From Mytilus galloprovincialis (taxonomy: Eukaryota; Mollusca; Bivalvia; Mytilida; Mytilidae), in assembly GCF_965363235.1 (NCBI RefSeq), contig NC_134844.1, positions 78,647,244 through 78,711,243 on the forward strand: a stretch of 64,000 bases of DNA. The letters run 5' to 3'. Positions within the stretch are counted from its first letter, which is position 1. Each line of letters opens with the position of its first letter. The position numbers were made by a program, and so were the translations under genes. Of the stretch, positions 35,869 through 49,267 are shown in pieces. The notes beneath the pieces are model-generated. The model was given only the letters and a program-made list of their open reading frames with translations, was not told where the DNA came from and did not search any database.

Positions 35869-36000
35869 ATGAATGTCAAAGAGACAGCTTCCACAAAAGT
35901 GTGTCACCGTCCGAAACAATGAGCAAGACTTATTCCGTATAGTAATATAGAGGAGGCTTCGACATGGCAACATTTATTAAAAAAACGTTGATGACTTCAG
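35869..36000 (-). repeat. Decayed F1 repeat, minus strand
   Basis: GTGGTATGAATGTCAAAGAG with ACAGCTTCCACAA, GTGTCACCGTCC, CAATGAGCAAGACTTATTCC and GCTTCGACATGGCAA follow the minus-strand F1 order with many changes. Confidence 0.5.
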
Positions 36001-36604
36001 GGTCAAATGACAAAATTATGTATATGAGCTGATAAACATAACAACGTCAGCCAATCAGTAGAAGCGTGACATCTAAAATTAAATTATTTCAAAATAGAAC
36101 AACTTATTTACGACACATCAAATATGGTAGACAGCAATGAACTACAAGCTGTTGATTTGGGAAATGCTAATATACATGTATATAATGTGGCGTGGATAAA
36201 CGTGTTTATCTAAACTCTCTCAAAGCTTCAACAACACAGAAAACAAAGTGGAAATTAGTTTAACTTGATTCATTAGTTCGACAAACACACTTACAAAACT
36301 GAGATGTATACAGAAATATTCCAAATGCCAATCTTAAAAAACTCGCATTGACTGAAAGCTAGTGAAAGCAAATTACAACTAATGAATGAATCATTTGGTC
36401 CTAGACAAAAACACCAGTCAGTGCACATCCAATGGATACATTTTAAGACGTTCTATAAAGGTGAACCGACATTGTTTTTGCAATGCCACTATATAAGTAA
36501 CTTTTATCGAAAGGTTGAACGATCATGGTTTTTTTTTAGATATTTAGTTACAAGTATGTACCATGTATAGTAATATACAAATCCTTGCTATGACATAACA
36601 ATAA

Positions 36605-36755
36605 GATTAAAATTGAAAATGGAAATGGGGAATGTGTCAAAGAGACAACAACCCGACCATAGAAAAAACAACAGCAGAAGGTCACCAACAGGTCTTCAAT
36701 ATAGCGAGAAATTCCCTCACCCGGAGGCGTCTTTCAGCTTGCCCCTAAATAAATA
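36605..36755 (-). repeat. Dispersed repeat F3, minus strand
   Basis: GGAAATGGGGAATGTGTCAA, AGACAACAACCCGACCATAG, AACAGCAGAAGGTCACCAAC and ACCCGGAGGCGTC are the reverse complement of 6010-6170. Confidence 0.65.
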
Positions 36756-37794
36756 TATACTAGTTCAGTGATAATTAACCCATTTTAACATTTTAAAACT
36801 CAATTAGCAATGTAAATGTTTATAAAGGAGGACGATTATTAATCGTCTATGCTTCATGAATAAATAATCCAACTAAATAAGTGACATCTCTAATATTTTT
36901 AAATTCTGTTTTCGAATCCATATGCACCCATGGCAACAATTAAATATTTAATGAACACGGGATAAACTTTCATTTTACTTTTTTGACTAATTTCAGCATT
37001 CATACAAAAGAGTTAAAGTCTAATCAGCAATATGCGTGTTTCCTTACAAGCAGTTCAAAGTTATCTTTAAATGTCCACTATCTCATTAGAGATCACATAT
37101 GCTAATAATATTCTTATAACACAAGCTTGTGTTGGCTCACGTTAGTTTTTATTTTATTGTAAAAATATATTTGATAAATTTTGCTTTTGTTCTAGGTTCA
37201 CTTTGGATCTCGCGTTTTTTAGTTGTTATGCAATCTTAACTTTCTAATGTTAGGTTGAGCGTTTCTTGTGTAGATCCGCAAAAGCGATTCGGATGCACGA
37301 TACGTATTAACATTTAAAAGAAATGCAATACAACAATATATATTTTATATATAAGCTACTGTACTGACGAAGTTCATGCTTCTTCTAATAAGTGATCATT
37401 TTGAATAATATAATATTTCCAAAGGTTTATAACGTCTTCTTTCAATATTGAGAATGATTGTAAATAATATGACAAGCCGTTAATGAGTTCATTTTAAAAG
37501 AAAATCCAATGTAAGATTTCAAATATTGTTATTGATATGATAAAACAATACACAATGTGTGGGTCCAAGACTCTAAATACACCTTTTGAAATAGATATTT
37601 GTGTGTGACACTTCTGCGCTTTATTTATTTATCTAAGCATGTAATTCATATTCTTCGTGATTCTAATTTCGTATATTTGTCATTTAAATGGACTCATAGC
37701 CATAGCCATTTTGTTGCTGAGTTGCATAGGAAGAGAGGTTTCTATACAAAACAGTGCGCACCTTTGAATAAGTACACACATTCAATAGTTATCA
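36756..37794. other. Intergenic, nothing firmly recognised
   Basis: AT-rich. A block near 37190-37310 (TTGTTATGCAATCTTAACTT, GGTTGAGCGTTTCTTGTG) resembles part of 54180-54260 and may be another dispersed repeat. There is no credible gene. Confidence 0.3.
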
Positions 37795-38060
37795 AAAGTA
37801 CCAGGATTATAATTTTATACGCCAGACGCGCGTTTCGTCTACATAAGACTCATCAGTGACGCTCAGACCAAAATAGTTAAAAAGCCAAATAAATACAAAG
37901 TTGAAGAGCATTGAGGATCAAAAATTCCTAAAAGTTGTGCCAAATATGGCTAAGGTAATCTACTCCTGGGGTAAGAAAATCCTTAGTTTTTCGAAAAATT
38001 CAAAGTTTCAACATTTGATTTTGAAAATCAAAGACAGTTCGAAAAAACAGAGTAGATGTT
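37795..38060 (+). repeat. Dispersed repeat F2
   Basis: AAAAGTACCAGGATTATAAT, TATACGCCAGACGCGCGTTT, CGTCTACATAAGACTCATCA and GTGACGCTCAGACC, then AAAAAGCCAAATAAATACAA. This is among the least decayed F2 copies in the window. Confidence 0.75.
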
Positions 38061-39791
38061 CTTTTCAAAATAGTTATAATTGATAATTCATATTCAATCT
38101 ATTTCATATCAAATCAATAACTGTCCATAAAATAAACTTATAAATCAAAAGACTCTCTGTCGTTTATATAACGCATGACTAGGTATAAAATATTTTCTAG
38201 TATAATAAAAACTATTAGTTGGGTATGCATTATAAATAAGATCATTTAAAATTTTGTTTAATAAGTATTTGCATGATTAAACAGATCTTCAAATACATGA
38301 TCATCTTTTTGAAAGCGGGACTTTGTACGTCATTTAATATACTTCGACATGTATTAATTATATTTCGAATAACGATATTGTAAAACATTTATATTTCTTT
38401 TGTTAATAAAATACGTTTCGATCGGATACCTGCATTGTAATTATTTAGTATTTAATCTTACAACATATGATCACACAAGTAAGAGGGTCTAGATGGGGTA
38501 TAGAATAGAACATAACGCACAAAAAGTGTAGAATTTAAAATATGAAATGATAAATGAAAAAAGAAGAATAAGCAATCATACATAAAGGTTTATTTAACAA
38601 GGATTGCATAGATATAAATGGTAGAGAAAAATATGCAAACATTCAGAAGAATAGAGAAAAATGGCTTAGAATTTGAAAATACAGAATAGATGACCCCTAT
38701 CCAACCAGATCCTCAAGTAAAGTGATACAAAAGACCCGTAAAGCGCGACAACTTATTGGAGTTCAACCTTGTAGTTAGAGCAGTGAACATTTGTATATTC
38801 GAAGTGTTTCGAAATGCAGGGGTTCAGTTAGAGCTTCTAGTCACACGTTCATTATTAAATATAAGAAAGAATTCATTTAGTTTGTGTAACGATCAAGGAC
38901 ATGACCATAGTTAAAGAAAATCGTTCGACATTGAATAGCAAAAGATCTCATTGTCTTTTAAATATGTTTGTTGCAATTGTGGACATTGGGATCAAGTTAA
39001 AGGTTTCTATAAACACAACAAATTATAAATCCCACCTTCTTGGAAATATAGTTTGTTTTAATTGATGTATGTGACAATCGAAAAAGAAATAGTTATGATT
39101 ATCACAGATATTAGTCGTTCATGTGAAAATAACTACAAGAGTCTCTACATATAATCACTAATTGTAATCTGAAAGAGTTGTATGCAATATAAGAGGGATT
39201 ATTAAATGCAGGGACATTATCATTATAACTGAAAGTGAGTAACGGAATTTTGTTTAAAGTTATTTTCTTCTTGTCTTTTAAAGTAAATCAACTTTCTTAT
39301 AACGAATCAAAACACCAGGTAGAAAAAAAAGGTGAACAGCATCGACAATAAAATCCACCATTTTCCACAAATACATAAAAAAACATCCTGCAGTACACGT
39401 GAAACACCGTTGTCATGGTTATTGTGCACCTGTATTAACCTTAAGGTTTGGTGAAGTTCTCATGATTCAATCCAATGGTCTGTGTAGTGTTGAATTGACC
39501 TTTCTTTTCCTTTTTTTACCCGAAACCTATAGTCATCTATAAAAGACCTCGGCAGATAAATACGTGAAACAATTAAAATGCGATAATACTATATTAACGT
39601 TAAATCTATAAACCAAGAAAAATATGAGATAGAGGCAAGTATAGAACTTGCGGTGTTAAACTTGGGCATGTTGGGAGGAGGCGCTAAATTATGGCACAAA
39701 ACTGAGACAGTTAATTCATTAGTAATCTTTTTTATTAAAGAAATTTTTCCTGAATTTAATGTAATTTAAATGATGATTTCTTATAGATAAA
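38061..39791. other. Upstream flank of copy 4, homologous in part to that of copy 2
   Basis: About 38310-38830 aligns with about 11250-11830. No leader exon could be fixed. The last bases (TTTCTTATAG, ending 39786) form an acceptor 5 nt before the start codon, implying an intron in the 5' UTR here too. Confidence 0.45.
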
Positions 39792-40065
39792 ATGGCAGTG
39801 TCTACACTGAAACTAACTGTAGAGGAGAAGAATTACTGGAAATTTTGCATGCTTAATGTCAGGGTGGTACCAGATGCCCTTAGGAAGTACTTTGACAGTC
39901 TTATACAACCTTCAAACTTGGCCACCGTAATCAATCAAAACTCTACGACCATTTCCTATCTTTTTAGCAAGAGAGTTATAAATGCAGTACAATTTGGCAT
40001 ATTGAAAAGAGTTCCTGGCACGATATGGCCACCAACAGGCCTCCCAGTAGCAACTTCATCCATAG
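39792..40065 (+). CDS. Copy 4 exon 1: HEPN N-half
   Basis: It is 274 nt, starts MAVSTLKLTVEEKNYWKFCM and ends CATCCATAG|GTAATT in phase 1. It differs from copies 3 and 5 after GTIWPP (TGLPVATSS). Confidence 0.9.
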
Positions 40066-43000
40066 GTAATTAGATATCAAAATGTGCGTAACTTATCTAA
40101 AACATTGTTTTCCGAGTGTAGACTTTTTTTTCAAAAAAATTGATGAATATTGATATAAATTGTTACCTAATATATTGATTTGACCAACTTATTGTAAATT
40201 GATGTCTTGATTTATGACATAAATATTCAGAATTCTCTGTTCATTAATTAAGAAGTTATTAAGAAACGACGGTTCTAACTTTCTTCAGCAAAAGAGCTTC
40301 GGCTGCATCAAATATAGACGATATCATATTCATTATGAAAAATAGAGCACTCATTCTACAAATTAATAATAATAACTTTTTTTAATATTTCAGTTTAGTT
40401 GTTTTAGATTTGTATATACTAACGCCTTTGATTATACTTCATATATAAAACTCAATATCAAAACTAATATTTCTCTACCAAAAAAAAAGAATTAACCGAT
40501 ATTCTTGTACCAACACTTCTGTAAATCCAGACATGATTGTGATTTTTTTATTAATGCGAAAAAAGCGATTAGGTGGATATCGAAATAATAAGATTGCATT
40601 TTGATATCTCATACATTCCCTACATGTATTTTTCCCCTAAAATCGCGATAATAATTCTCGCATTTTGTTCTTTCTACTAAAAAAAGTAACATAACAATAA
40701 ATGCACCCTATAGTACCTGACTTTACAATAAATCAATATTAAATGATTTATACTTAAATGACAAATACGGTCGATCCTCGCTGAGTAGAACTCAGTTGTG
40801 TCGAAAACTTGGATGAGTCAAATTGATTTATTTGTCCTGGCAAAACAGTATACACTCACTTTTTTCTTTCACCTGAGACAAAAAACAAACAAAATGAATT
40901 TTAATGACTAAACCTAGATATCTATTAAATAAATGATTATAATTAAAACTTATTAAATGCAATAAATAAAAGTATGAACACATTAATGATAAATTCATGA
41001 TGATTTAATTATGTGAAGTACACGACCTCATGAAAGACCGTTCAGAACTTACCTCGTTCCGCGAGTGATTTCCTAATTTGGAGTGACTGACCTTTGTAAA
41101 TCTTTGTGTATGCTGTTAGTTTTATTTGTCCGTGATTTGTCTCTGTACTTGTGTGTTTAATCATAACGAAAGATAAAAAATGGAGATTGAATACACAATC
41201 AAAAAGTGTCATATAAAGGCACATCATTCATTGTAACTAGATCTCACATACCACAGACAGTATTTCTTGCATTTCAAACTAATGACGACACACTTGATTT
41301 CGAATGAGTCGAATGCTTTAGTCCGATCCCTTCGACTTCGGCACAACGGTGTTCAACTGTACGTCGTTATTCCATTTCAGCTACGACTTCTGCAGATTTT
41401 GATGTTAGCTTTTTGGTGTGCTTACTTAGGAATATTCCATTACCAGGAATAAATCCACCAGGAACAGGATGGGATAACTTACCTATTCCAAATGATTTAT
41501 CTCCAGGGGCATATTTAGCACGAATAAAGTACTATCGAAATGAGATAGCACATTCAACTCAGAACAACATGAATTCCTTAGATTTTCAGGACCGGTGGAA
41601 AACAGTAAGCGAGGTTTGTATACGCCAAACGCGTGTTTTGTTTTCATACATGTCAAAGGACTCATCTGTTGCGCTTGAGGAACAGTTGAAAGGTCAAATC
41701 AAATACAAAACGTTAACCATATATACGTCGATTAGTAAATTCGGGGAGAGGTAGAAAAAAACTTATTAATTTGAATAATGAAATATTCTATACACAATAA
41801 ATTAACAGAAAAAATACATGTTAAAATTAAGCTGGTATAAGATGAAATGGGTGTTTATCTATAAGCCCAATGTTATAGTACGCTTTATGTAAATTAATTC
41901 AGTATTTTGATTATCTTAATTTAAGGCCATAACCTTCTGTAATGGTGGACACACTCCGAATGGAATTAAAGAAATTTTGCAGTGCGATTTGGATGGTTCA
42001 CATAATGTAGCTCTTGTTGCTTCCTTGTCAATAGAGATCGAAATGATTAAACGAGATTTTGCATCGTTAGAAGGTGAAAAAACAAAAATGGAAAATGACC
42101 TCAAAAGAATCAAATTTCAACTAGAAATTGTCAAAAGTGATTTTAACTTTTATAAGGATGGTAACTTGCCAAAAAACATTTCAGGTAAATCTTTTTAATG
42201 TTGAACTTTATAATACAGTAGCAATAGCACATTTCTAAACTTAAATCGGAGAAAAATTGGTTTACGAAATATAAGTATAACGTACGATAAACACACAAAA
42301 CGAAGAAAAACACGGTTTTTGTAAGTCATTATGAAAACAAGATAACCAAAGGGTGAATAAAACATAAATCACAGAACAGATCAGGACAGTCAACATCTTT
42401 CGAAAAGAATAGATACAGTAAGCCGTATCATGAATGACCTTGAAGGAAAAGACAAATAACAATACTAAAAAACACAATATAGAACATAGATAACTTAAGA
42501 TTGTTAATATGGACCAAACCAAACCTCAAGGTACTCTAGACGAGTAAGCAGATCCTGCTACACATGTAAAATCCTCCGTGCTACTTCTATAAAATACGTT
42601 ATCAAGTGAATAGGATTGGATCAATAATAGATTGGTAATTGACTTTTAATCTTAGTCTTTGACATTACCAATTCATAAACCATTTGTCATGTTAAGATTA
42701 TAATACTGAAACTTAACTGAATGTGAAATTTAGAAACATTTTTTCTAGACGAAAGATAGACAAGACTTACGCTGGTTAAGATGGTATGGAAGTCTTAGAT
42801 AGATAAAAATGGTAGAATTTTTTGCCAAAACGTAGTATCTATTGATATATGTTCAAAAATATAATTAAAAAAAATAGGTCACCGCGCATTTTATCAAGCT
42901 ACAGGTCGCGACAAAATGACACATTTTGTATGGATTATATAGGGGGCACCAACATTCTGTGACTTAGAAACTAAACTAAATGATTTAATTGTAAAATAAA

Positions 43001-46000
43001 TTACAAAAATATATCTTTTAGACAATGCTTTGAGAATAACAAAAGAAAAGATAGGGTCACCGTACATGTTTTCCGGCTGAAATACAAAATAGGAAAATTC
43101 CATTTAGATTCCTTCAGAAAATATACTGTTTCAGAGTTACCTCCCCTTAAAATGACAATTTAAAAACATTAAAAACCAACCAGACATAACCTTCACTTGT
43201 AAAAATATTAATATCTATATTCTTATATATAAATTGGTTCTGTTAAATGAAAATACATTTAGTTTTATGCATTCCTGTATCAAATTTTGCTAAATTGATT
43301 GCTAATCTGGACCTTATGTTCTCTGTATTTTACAAGTCAAGATGGCGAAAGACACTCATACCACCTTAACCATAAAATGCATACAAAAAAAAATGAATAA
43401 CAAGCATAGACTGTCTGTAAATTTTGATTTAAAAAGATATAAGTGAAATATTGGAAACCTGGAAAGATAATAAATATTTTGAAATCAAACATTATCTATA
43501 TTAACAAAACTTCAGCCAATTCTTAATACATGAAGGTTTGCCAATTTAATTGATGTGAAACAGAGTTAAACACTAAAACCTTATTGTTTTGTAACTGCAA
43601 AAAGTTATATCAGCAAAATAAGGTAAAGAAATTTATAGAAAAACAATGTTTTTATTATCATGACTAGGTTGCCTTGGAGATTTTCGATCATAAAAAAGCA
43701 TCTATCCAACTTAATTGAAATACCATGACAGTTTGACAACGTTATTGGTTATAAATTATTAATCCTTGTAGACGACGTCGACGCAAATGACATAGAAGCG
43801 AAAAAATACTTGTAATAAACCTCTTAGTGTTTAAGTTATTCATACATCCCAAGCTATTCATTGTTCATGGTTGAAAGTAAAATCACAAAAAGACTGAACT
43901 GATGCTGGGCAAGCATTTCGTCATCATAATCGAATAACTCGAATAAAACGCTTTGAATGCCAACACAATAAGTTAACCGGTTGCAAAGAACCTTATCATT
44001 ACGAATACATTTTTTTAAATGTCTAGCCTCATGATCATTCAAAAAAAGTTGTACATGTGTTCATAAAACCCATACTTCAGCATTATAATTTAATGTGTCT
44101 GTAACAACAACTAGTCAGGCTAATGCTAAATTCCTTTTAAAGTTTGGTAAAATGCTGTTGGTTTCTTACGAGGCATATATTTTGTAGATTATATCATATC
44201 TTTCTTTTTTTTTTTGGCATTTGATACATAATGTTTGATCTATGATGAATCACTTTAAAATACTATTTTAGATAACATTTATGACTTAATCAACAAATGG
44301 AGGATAGAGGACAAACCATTTTATGTCACTAAAGCTGGGAAACACGTATATGATAGGTTAGAATCTGAAAATGTTGTCATGATAATTGGGCATCCTGGCT
44401 CGGGAAAATCGGCAACTGCCCGTAATGTAGCCTTAAAATGGATGACATACGGTTACAATGTTGTGCCGGTGGAGTCTGTTGAAAAAATGCTGGAATATAG
44501 ATGTAAAGGAACAAACCAAATGTTTGTGATGGACGACGTACTTGGCAAATACTCAATTATTAGGTCGTATGTCAATCAGTGGGAGAGATTAGATTCTAAA
44601 CTCGCGGCTTTATTTATGAACAGTAATGCAAAACTAATTTGCACATTGCGGAAAGTTTTGGCTACCGATGAAACAATCAAAGCAATGAAAATGATTTTGA
44701 CCGACAAAGCTTCGATCATTGATTTAGACAAAACTGACAACTGTCTTCGATACCAGGATAAAATGTCAATTTTAAAAAATCATTTAGTTTGCACTGACAG
44801 ACAAAATGATATAAGCGAGGAGGAATGCACAGACTGTTGTAAAGGAAGTTTGGCTTTTCCATTGTTATGTCATCTTTTCACAACAAGTGATAGTCTGTTC
44901 AAGTATAAATCTGATTTCTTTAGAAATCCCTATAACTTTTTAAATGATGAAATTACAAAATTATATAAAAAAAACAAAAGAGTGTATTGTTCATTAGTAA
45001 TATGCATGATGTTTTCTGGTAAGTTAAAAGAAGATTTGTTTTCTATCTCTGATGACGAAGATGAGAACCAAGAGCAAAACGAACGCATTTTTCGTATGTT
45101 ATTTAAAGCATGTGGACTTAATCGAAATATTTCAAAACAAACATTGCTTAAAAGCCTGCTATCCGTTGAAGGTGTTTATATAGAGAGACACTCTGGCATA
45201 ATTAGTTTTGTACACGATACTTTTCTAGAAGCTATTAGTTTTCATTTCTCAATGGTGAATGTACGTGTATTCTTAGAGTGTTGTGATAGTGCCTTTCTTA
45301 TGAACAGAGTAAGAATTAATTCTCCACAAGTGAATGACGATCAAAATATAATTGTTTTACCAGAAAATTATTTCTGTTATTTAGCAATACGGTTCATTAG
45401 AGAATTGAAGAATGGTCATTTTATGGATGTGTTATGTAGCCAACCAATTCAAGAAGAGAATTTTGTTCAAGTAATGGGTAAATTAATCCACCATGGACAC
45501 TTAATAAATATAAAACAGCTAATGGATACGAAAATCAATTGCTTACGTTTTTGGAACCTGACGAGTTTTCATCCAGTTTTAAGAAAAGAGAACAGTTTTG
45601 AAGCAGTTTCAGCAATAATGGAAATTTTCACGGACAAAAATAAATTAATCCACTGGATCATAGCCACTGGTTGTCACAGTTTCTTTGACTTTTTCTTGGA
45701 TGGCCTGTCACAAAAGCAACATGAAAAATTTCTTCGTTCAGATAAATCCTATTTTGCATTAGCTTTATTAAGCGGTTGTGAAGAAATAATTATACCAATG
45801 ATTGAAAGAGGTGCAGATGTTAATTCTCAAGAAAGTCAATATGCTTTACAGAGACTAGTGATTAATGGCAAAACTACTGCATTACTGGAATGTTTAATGC
45901 ATCATAGAATTAAACTGAATAATATCGACTACAATGAAAAAACACCGCTTTTCTATGCAATAACGACCAAGAATTCGAAAATTCAGACATTTTTAGTTGA

Positions 46001-47963
46001 AAGAGATGCAATGCAAAACGAAATGCATGAAGCTGTTTATAATTCAAACATTGAAAAAACTAAAGATATTCTGAGTAGTTATAACATAAATTTGATTACA
46101 AATTACGGTTGGTGTGTGTTTCATTTTGCTGCGTATATAAATAGCACAGCAATGATGAATATTATTTTCGAAACAGCTATAAAATCTGATCAAAATCGTC
46201 ATACAGATCGGAAGTATAATGATATTTTACTTGCAATCAATAAACGGGATATAATTGGCTGGACTCCTTTACATTTAGCGTCTGTCTTGTCTAACTATGA
46301 AGCTGTCAATTTTCTCATGAGCAAAGGAGCAAATGCTAATTTAGTCGACCTTGATGGGAAAACACCTTTACATTTGTCTTGTAGTGAACGGGTAACTTGT
46401 TCTTTATTGAAAAACAAACATAATGCAATAGAACCGAATCCTAAGCAATACACGAAGACATCGACTTCAAATCGACATCATAATACAGATGATTTTACGA
46501 AAAATATCACTAAAAAACACTTTCCAGCAAAACGTATGGGGAATATTCCTATTGAAGTGATACACGCAAACTTATACTCACACGAAGTAATGGATGAAAA
46601 TAACATCTACTTCAAAGAAGGTAAAGATAACATTTGGACGCCGTATATAAATGGTTATCTAGTATACGAAGGTTTAACAATAGAAATTCCTCAAAATATG
46701 AACAAGTGGCATCCGCCTTTATTGTCGATGATCTATGTAACCTGCATGAATATTCTTTACTGGAGTTTTTCCATTGTTAAATTCCGAAAGGATATAGACA
46801 TACCCGATAAGGAAGGCAATACACCATTACATGCTGCTGCAATGATTGAAAACCAAGGTGATAGCATTGCATCTGTTAAACGACTTTTGGAAAAAGGAGC
46901 TAACCCGTTATTGTACAACAATAACGGCTGCCTGCCTTCTGATGTCGCGTTTTACAAAAGGACATACATAGTGAAGCATTTCCTCGATATTTATGCGATG
47001 CATTCAGAAAACAAGCGAATTGGAATTCTGGTTCTTATTTCAATCATTACGTTCGTTTTGGTCTTATCTCTTTGTTCGGTCGCTCACAGTATTTGTCCAG
47101 GCTACATCAATGGTTTTGGGAATGATAATTTAAATAGCGCTTCAATCTGTAACTTACAAAGTTTTTCAAATGACACTTTATATTGTGACATTGATATGAA
47201 CTTGCACAGAAAACTATCTGTGGAAAGGACTGAGTACCTTCCACTTTTTAGTTTCATTCATCCTGTGTGTATGTTTGGTGTACTGTATCTTAATTTAGTC
47301 TGGGCATTAGGTAAAAAACTATTATGGAGACAAAAATGTTTCCCGTCCGAAGGTGTATATTTTTTCTTTGTACATTTGACAGCTATTTTAAAACTTACAT
47401 GTATATGTTTCTCTAATCGCAAAAGAGGTATAACATTCCACTACATTAATTTTGATTTCTTCGAAGCAACCCTCGTGTTTTTTATAATCGATATATATGT
47501 TAGTTTTAAACAAAGATATCATCCAGAATGGTTGATGTTCCTTCCATTTCCTTTCCGGTTTATTTCATACTTTTGTGTCATATTTTTTACTGTTATTTTA
47601 CATGATCCCTTAAGCAAGCTAATATCAAAGATATATCTTATAAGCAGTATGTTAGACAGTCTTTCAAGTTTTTCAATGATGTCCTTGTTATTAAGTTTTA
47701 TTTTGACATTTGTTGCTTTTTATATATATATCAATGTTTTATCTTGCTGTGCATACCTTATTTTGTTAAAAATATGGGGGAAATTCAAATATTTCCGACA
47801 AATTTCTTATTGTTTGCAAATTGGCATATTTGAAAAACAAATTCAAAGCCATGCTAATTTCTTTCCTCTTATAGACAACCCTTCATTTAAATGGCAAATT
47901 TTCTTCCAATCTATGCATATTTTAATTTTGCTTATTTTTGAAACAATCGTGTTTTATAATTGA
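39792..47963 (+). CDS. Copy 4: intact HEPN / coiled coil / nSTAND3-like NTPase / ankyrin / multi-TM protein (1485 aa)
   Basis: Exons 39792-40065, 41381-41613, 41926-42184 and 44272-47963 join in frame to 1485 codons plus TGA. The HEPN motif is R144-N-E-I-A-H149 and the P-loop GHPGSGKS is at 295-302. FVMDDVLGKYS and ICTLRK follow. Ankyrin-like units include GWTPLHLAS, GKTPLHLSC and GNTPLHAAA. Compared with copy 3 it has an extra segment of roughly 45-50 residues between the ankyrin blocks (near the KRMGNIPIEVIHANLYSHEV stretch), and it stops about 40 residues earlier, right after the last strong membrane helix (IFETIVFYN). Exon 1 pairs it with pseudogene copy 2 (INQNSTTI, RVIN). Intron 3 is the longest of the set (2.1 kb) and holds a MITE-like element. 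A membrane sensor role is inferred as for copy 3. Confidence 0.9.
41381..41613 (+). CDS. Copy 4 exon 2: HEPN C-half with RNEIAHS
   Basis: The acceptor is TCCATTTCAG and the donor GAG|GTTTGT. It reads ADFDVSFLVCLLRNIPLPG, then YLARIKYYRNEIAHSTQNN. The catalytic R and H are kept. Confidence 0.9.
41615..41710 (+). repeat. Decayed F2 fragment in intron 2 of copy 4
   Basis: TACGCCAAACGCGTGTTTTG, AAAGGACTCATCTGTTGCGC, TTGAGGAACAGTTGAAAGGT and CAAATCAAATACAAA follow the F2 order with changes. Confidence 0.5.
41926..42184 (+). CDS. Copy 4 exon 3: coiled coil
   Basis: It is 259 nt. It reads AITFCNGGHTPNGIKEILQC, then SIEIEMIKRDFASLEGEKTK and MENDLKRIKFQLEIVKSDF, ending LPKNIS in phase 1. The acceptor TTAATTTAAG is pyrimidine-poor compared with other copies. 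Confidence 0.86.
42774..43371. mobile_element. TIR element (MITE-like), about 600 bp, in intron 3 of copy 4
   Basis: GGTTAAGATGGTATG at the left is complementary (one mismatch) to CATACCACCTTAACC at 43357-43371. TTAA lies next to the GATGGTATG end on both sides. The interior is non-coding. Confidence 0.55.
44272..47963 (+). CDS. Copy 4 exon 4: NTPase, ankyrin repeats, membrane domain
   Basis: The acceptor is CTATTTTAG at 44263-44271. The 35 codons before the ATG at 44379 (NIYDLINKWRIEDKPFYVTK...) are open and conserved. The exon reads through to TGA with no lesion. The membrane part begins with KRIGILVLISIITFVLVLSL, followed by a loop with NDTLYC and ending after about seven hydrophobic segments. 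Confidence 0.9.
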
Positions 47964-48094
47964 TACAAAATTGACTATATAGTATAACTTATAGATGGAA
48001 TTACCCTCTTCGAATAGGAATTGACGCAATTAGAATAATTTCAAATGTTGAAGCACGAATTTTTATCATTGAGAGTTTAAGCTTTAACTTTTTA

Positions 48095-48780
48095 ATATGC
48101 ATCAAAAGGAGTAGATCCGGTAAGGGCCGATTTTGGCCTCAAATTGCAGGTTCATCTAACGAAAGTTTTTGGACACTTTTTAAACACTTTAGTGTCTATT
48201 TCAATTGATTTGGTTAGTTAATGTGAAAGATTTTAATTGATTTAGTCATTAAAAACGCTCTGATTGAAGCTTAAATATGAACAATCTATCAAATATGCCA
48301 AAAAACGTCACTTTTCAGATTTGTTTTGTCAAAAATGAAAGAGGCCGCATCCGTGTTCATTCTCAACCTTTATATATGTTTTGTATTATCATCAAATACA
48401 ACTAACATTTCCATATTATGAATGAACACGAATGCGGCACTTTTATTTTGTTTCTGTTATTCGCTAATGACAGGTTGTCAATCTTATGGACGCCATTAGG
48501 GATTGTTAAGGAATACGTTTCACAAAATTGTAAACGGGTGTGTTCAAATTGTGGTAGCTACAATCCCATCCGCGATTATGACTACCGATTTAGACTCATC
48601 ACCGGGTTTGTAGAAACATTAGTAACACGATCTACATGTGAAGTAAGATCTGGTAACATTGCAGAGGCACATGAAACCCTTACCCCCGGTTTTTTTAAGG
48701 GGTTCGTGTTGTTCAGCTTTCATTTTTCTATGAAATGTTCTGGATAATAAGTAAAAATGGCAATAAAGCTGAACTATAAA
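48095..48780. repeat. Possible dispersed element with internal inverted repeat
   Basis: GGAGTAGATCCGGTAAGGGC opens a block that looks like a dispersed repeat rather than gene sequence. AGGCCGCATCCGTGTTCATT (48342-48361) pairs with AATGAACACGAATGCGGCAC (48419-48438). A 109-codon frame at 48418-48747 overlaps one arm, has no recognisable domain and is not called as a gene. Confidence 0.35.
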
Positions 48781-49267
48781 ACAAAGATTGATTAATACTT
48801 AGAAAATCATGTAAATTAAATAAAACGAATGGAAAACAACTGTCATATTATAGATCTGGTGCAGGCATTTCTTAAGGTGTTTAATATACTGTTGCATGTT
48901 TGTCGTTTTTCAGTCTTGGCGTTGTCAGTTTATTTTCGACTAAAGATTTTTGAAAGTTCTTATGGCATCATTCGCGACTCTCATTATTTAATATTTGACA
49001 AAACAGGGAAATGAACTTGCAGAAATGTCATAAATGTGTTTCATTGTTATAAAATGTGTTAATAATTATATACAATATTATCAACAAGAATGATAACGCA
49101 AAAAGAAAATGAGATTCAATTTGGAATCCTACGTTAGAAACAGTTGGTTGACGTTTATAGTCAATTGTTACCATAGTTCTCTGATCTGCTAGATGGTCTA
49201 TAGCTTAAATTGCATGTTAGCTATACATTGTTAAGGACATCTTTAGTTTAAGGGATATTTAATTTAA
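48781..49267. other. Intergenic, nothing recognised
   Basis: AT-rich flank between copy 4 and the long-TIR element. There is no ORF or repeat that I can support. Confidence 0.3.

Noticed and set aside
37599..38083. Two small open frames
   Set aside because: The second, and the end of the first, fall in a dispersed F2 repeat. Neither has family features.
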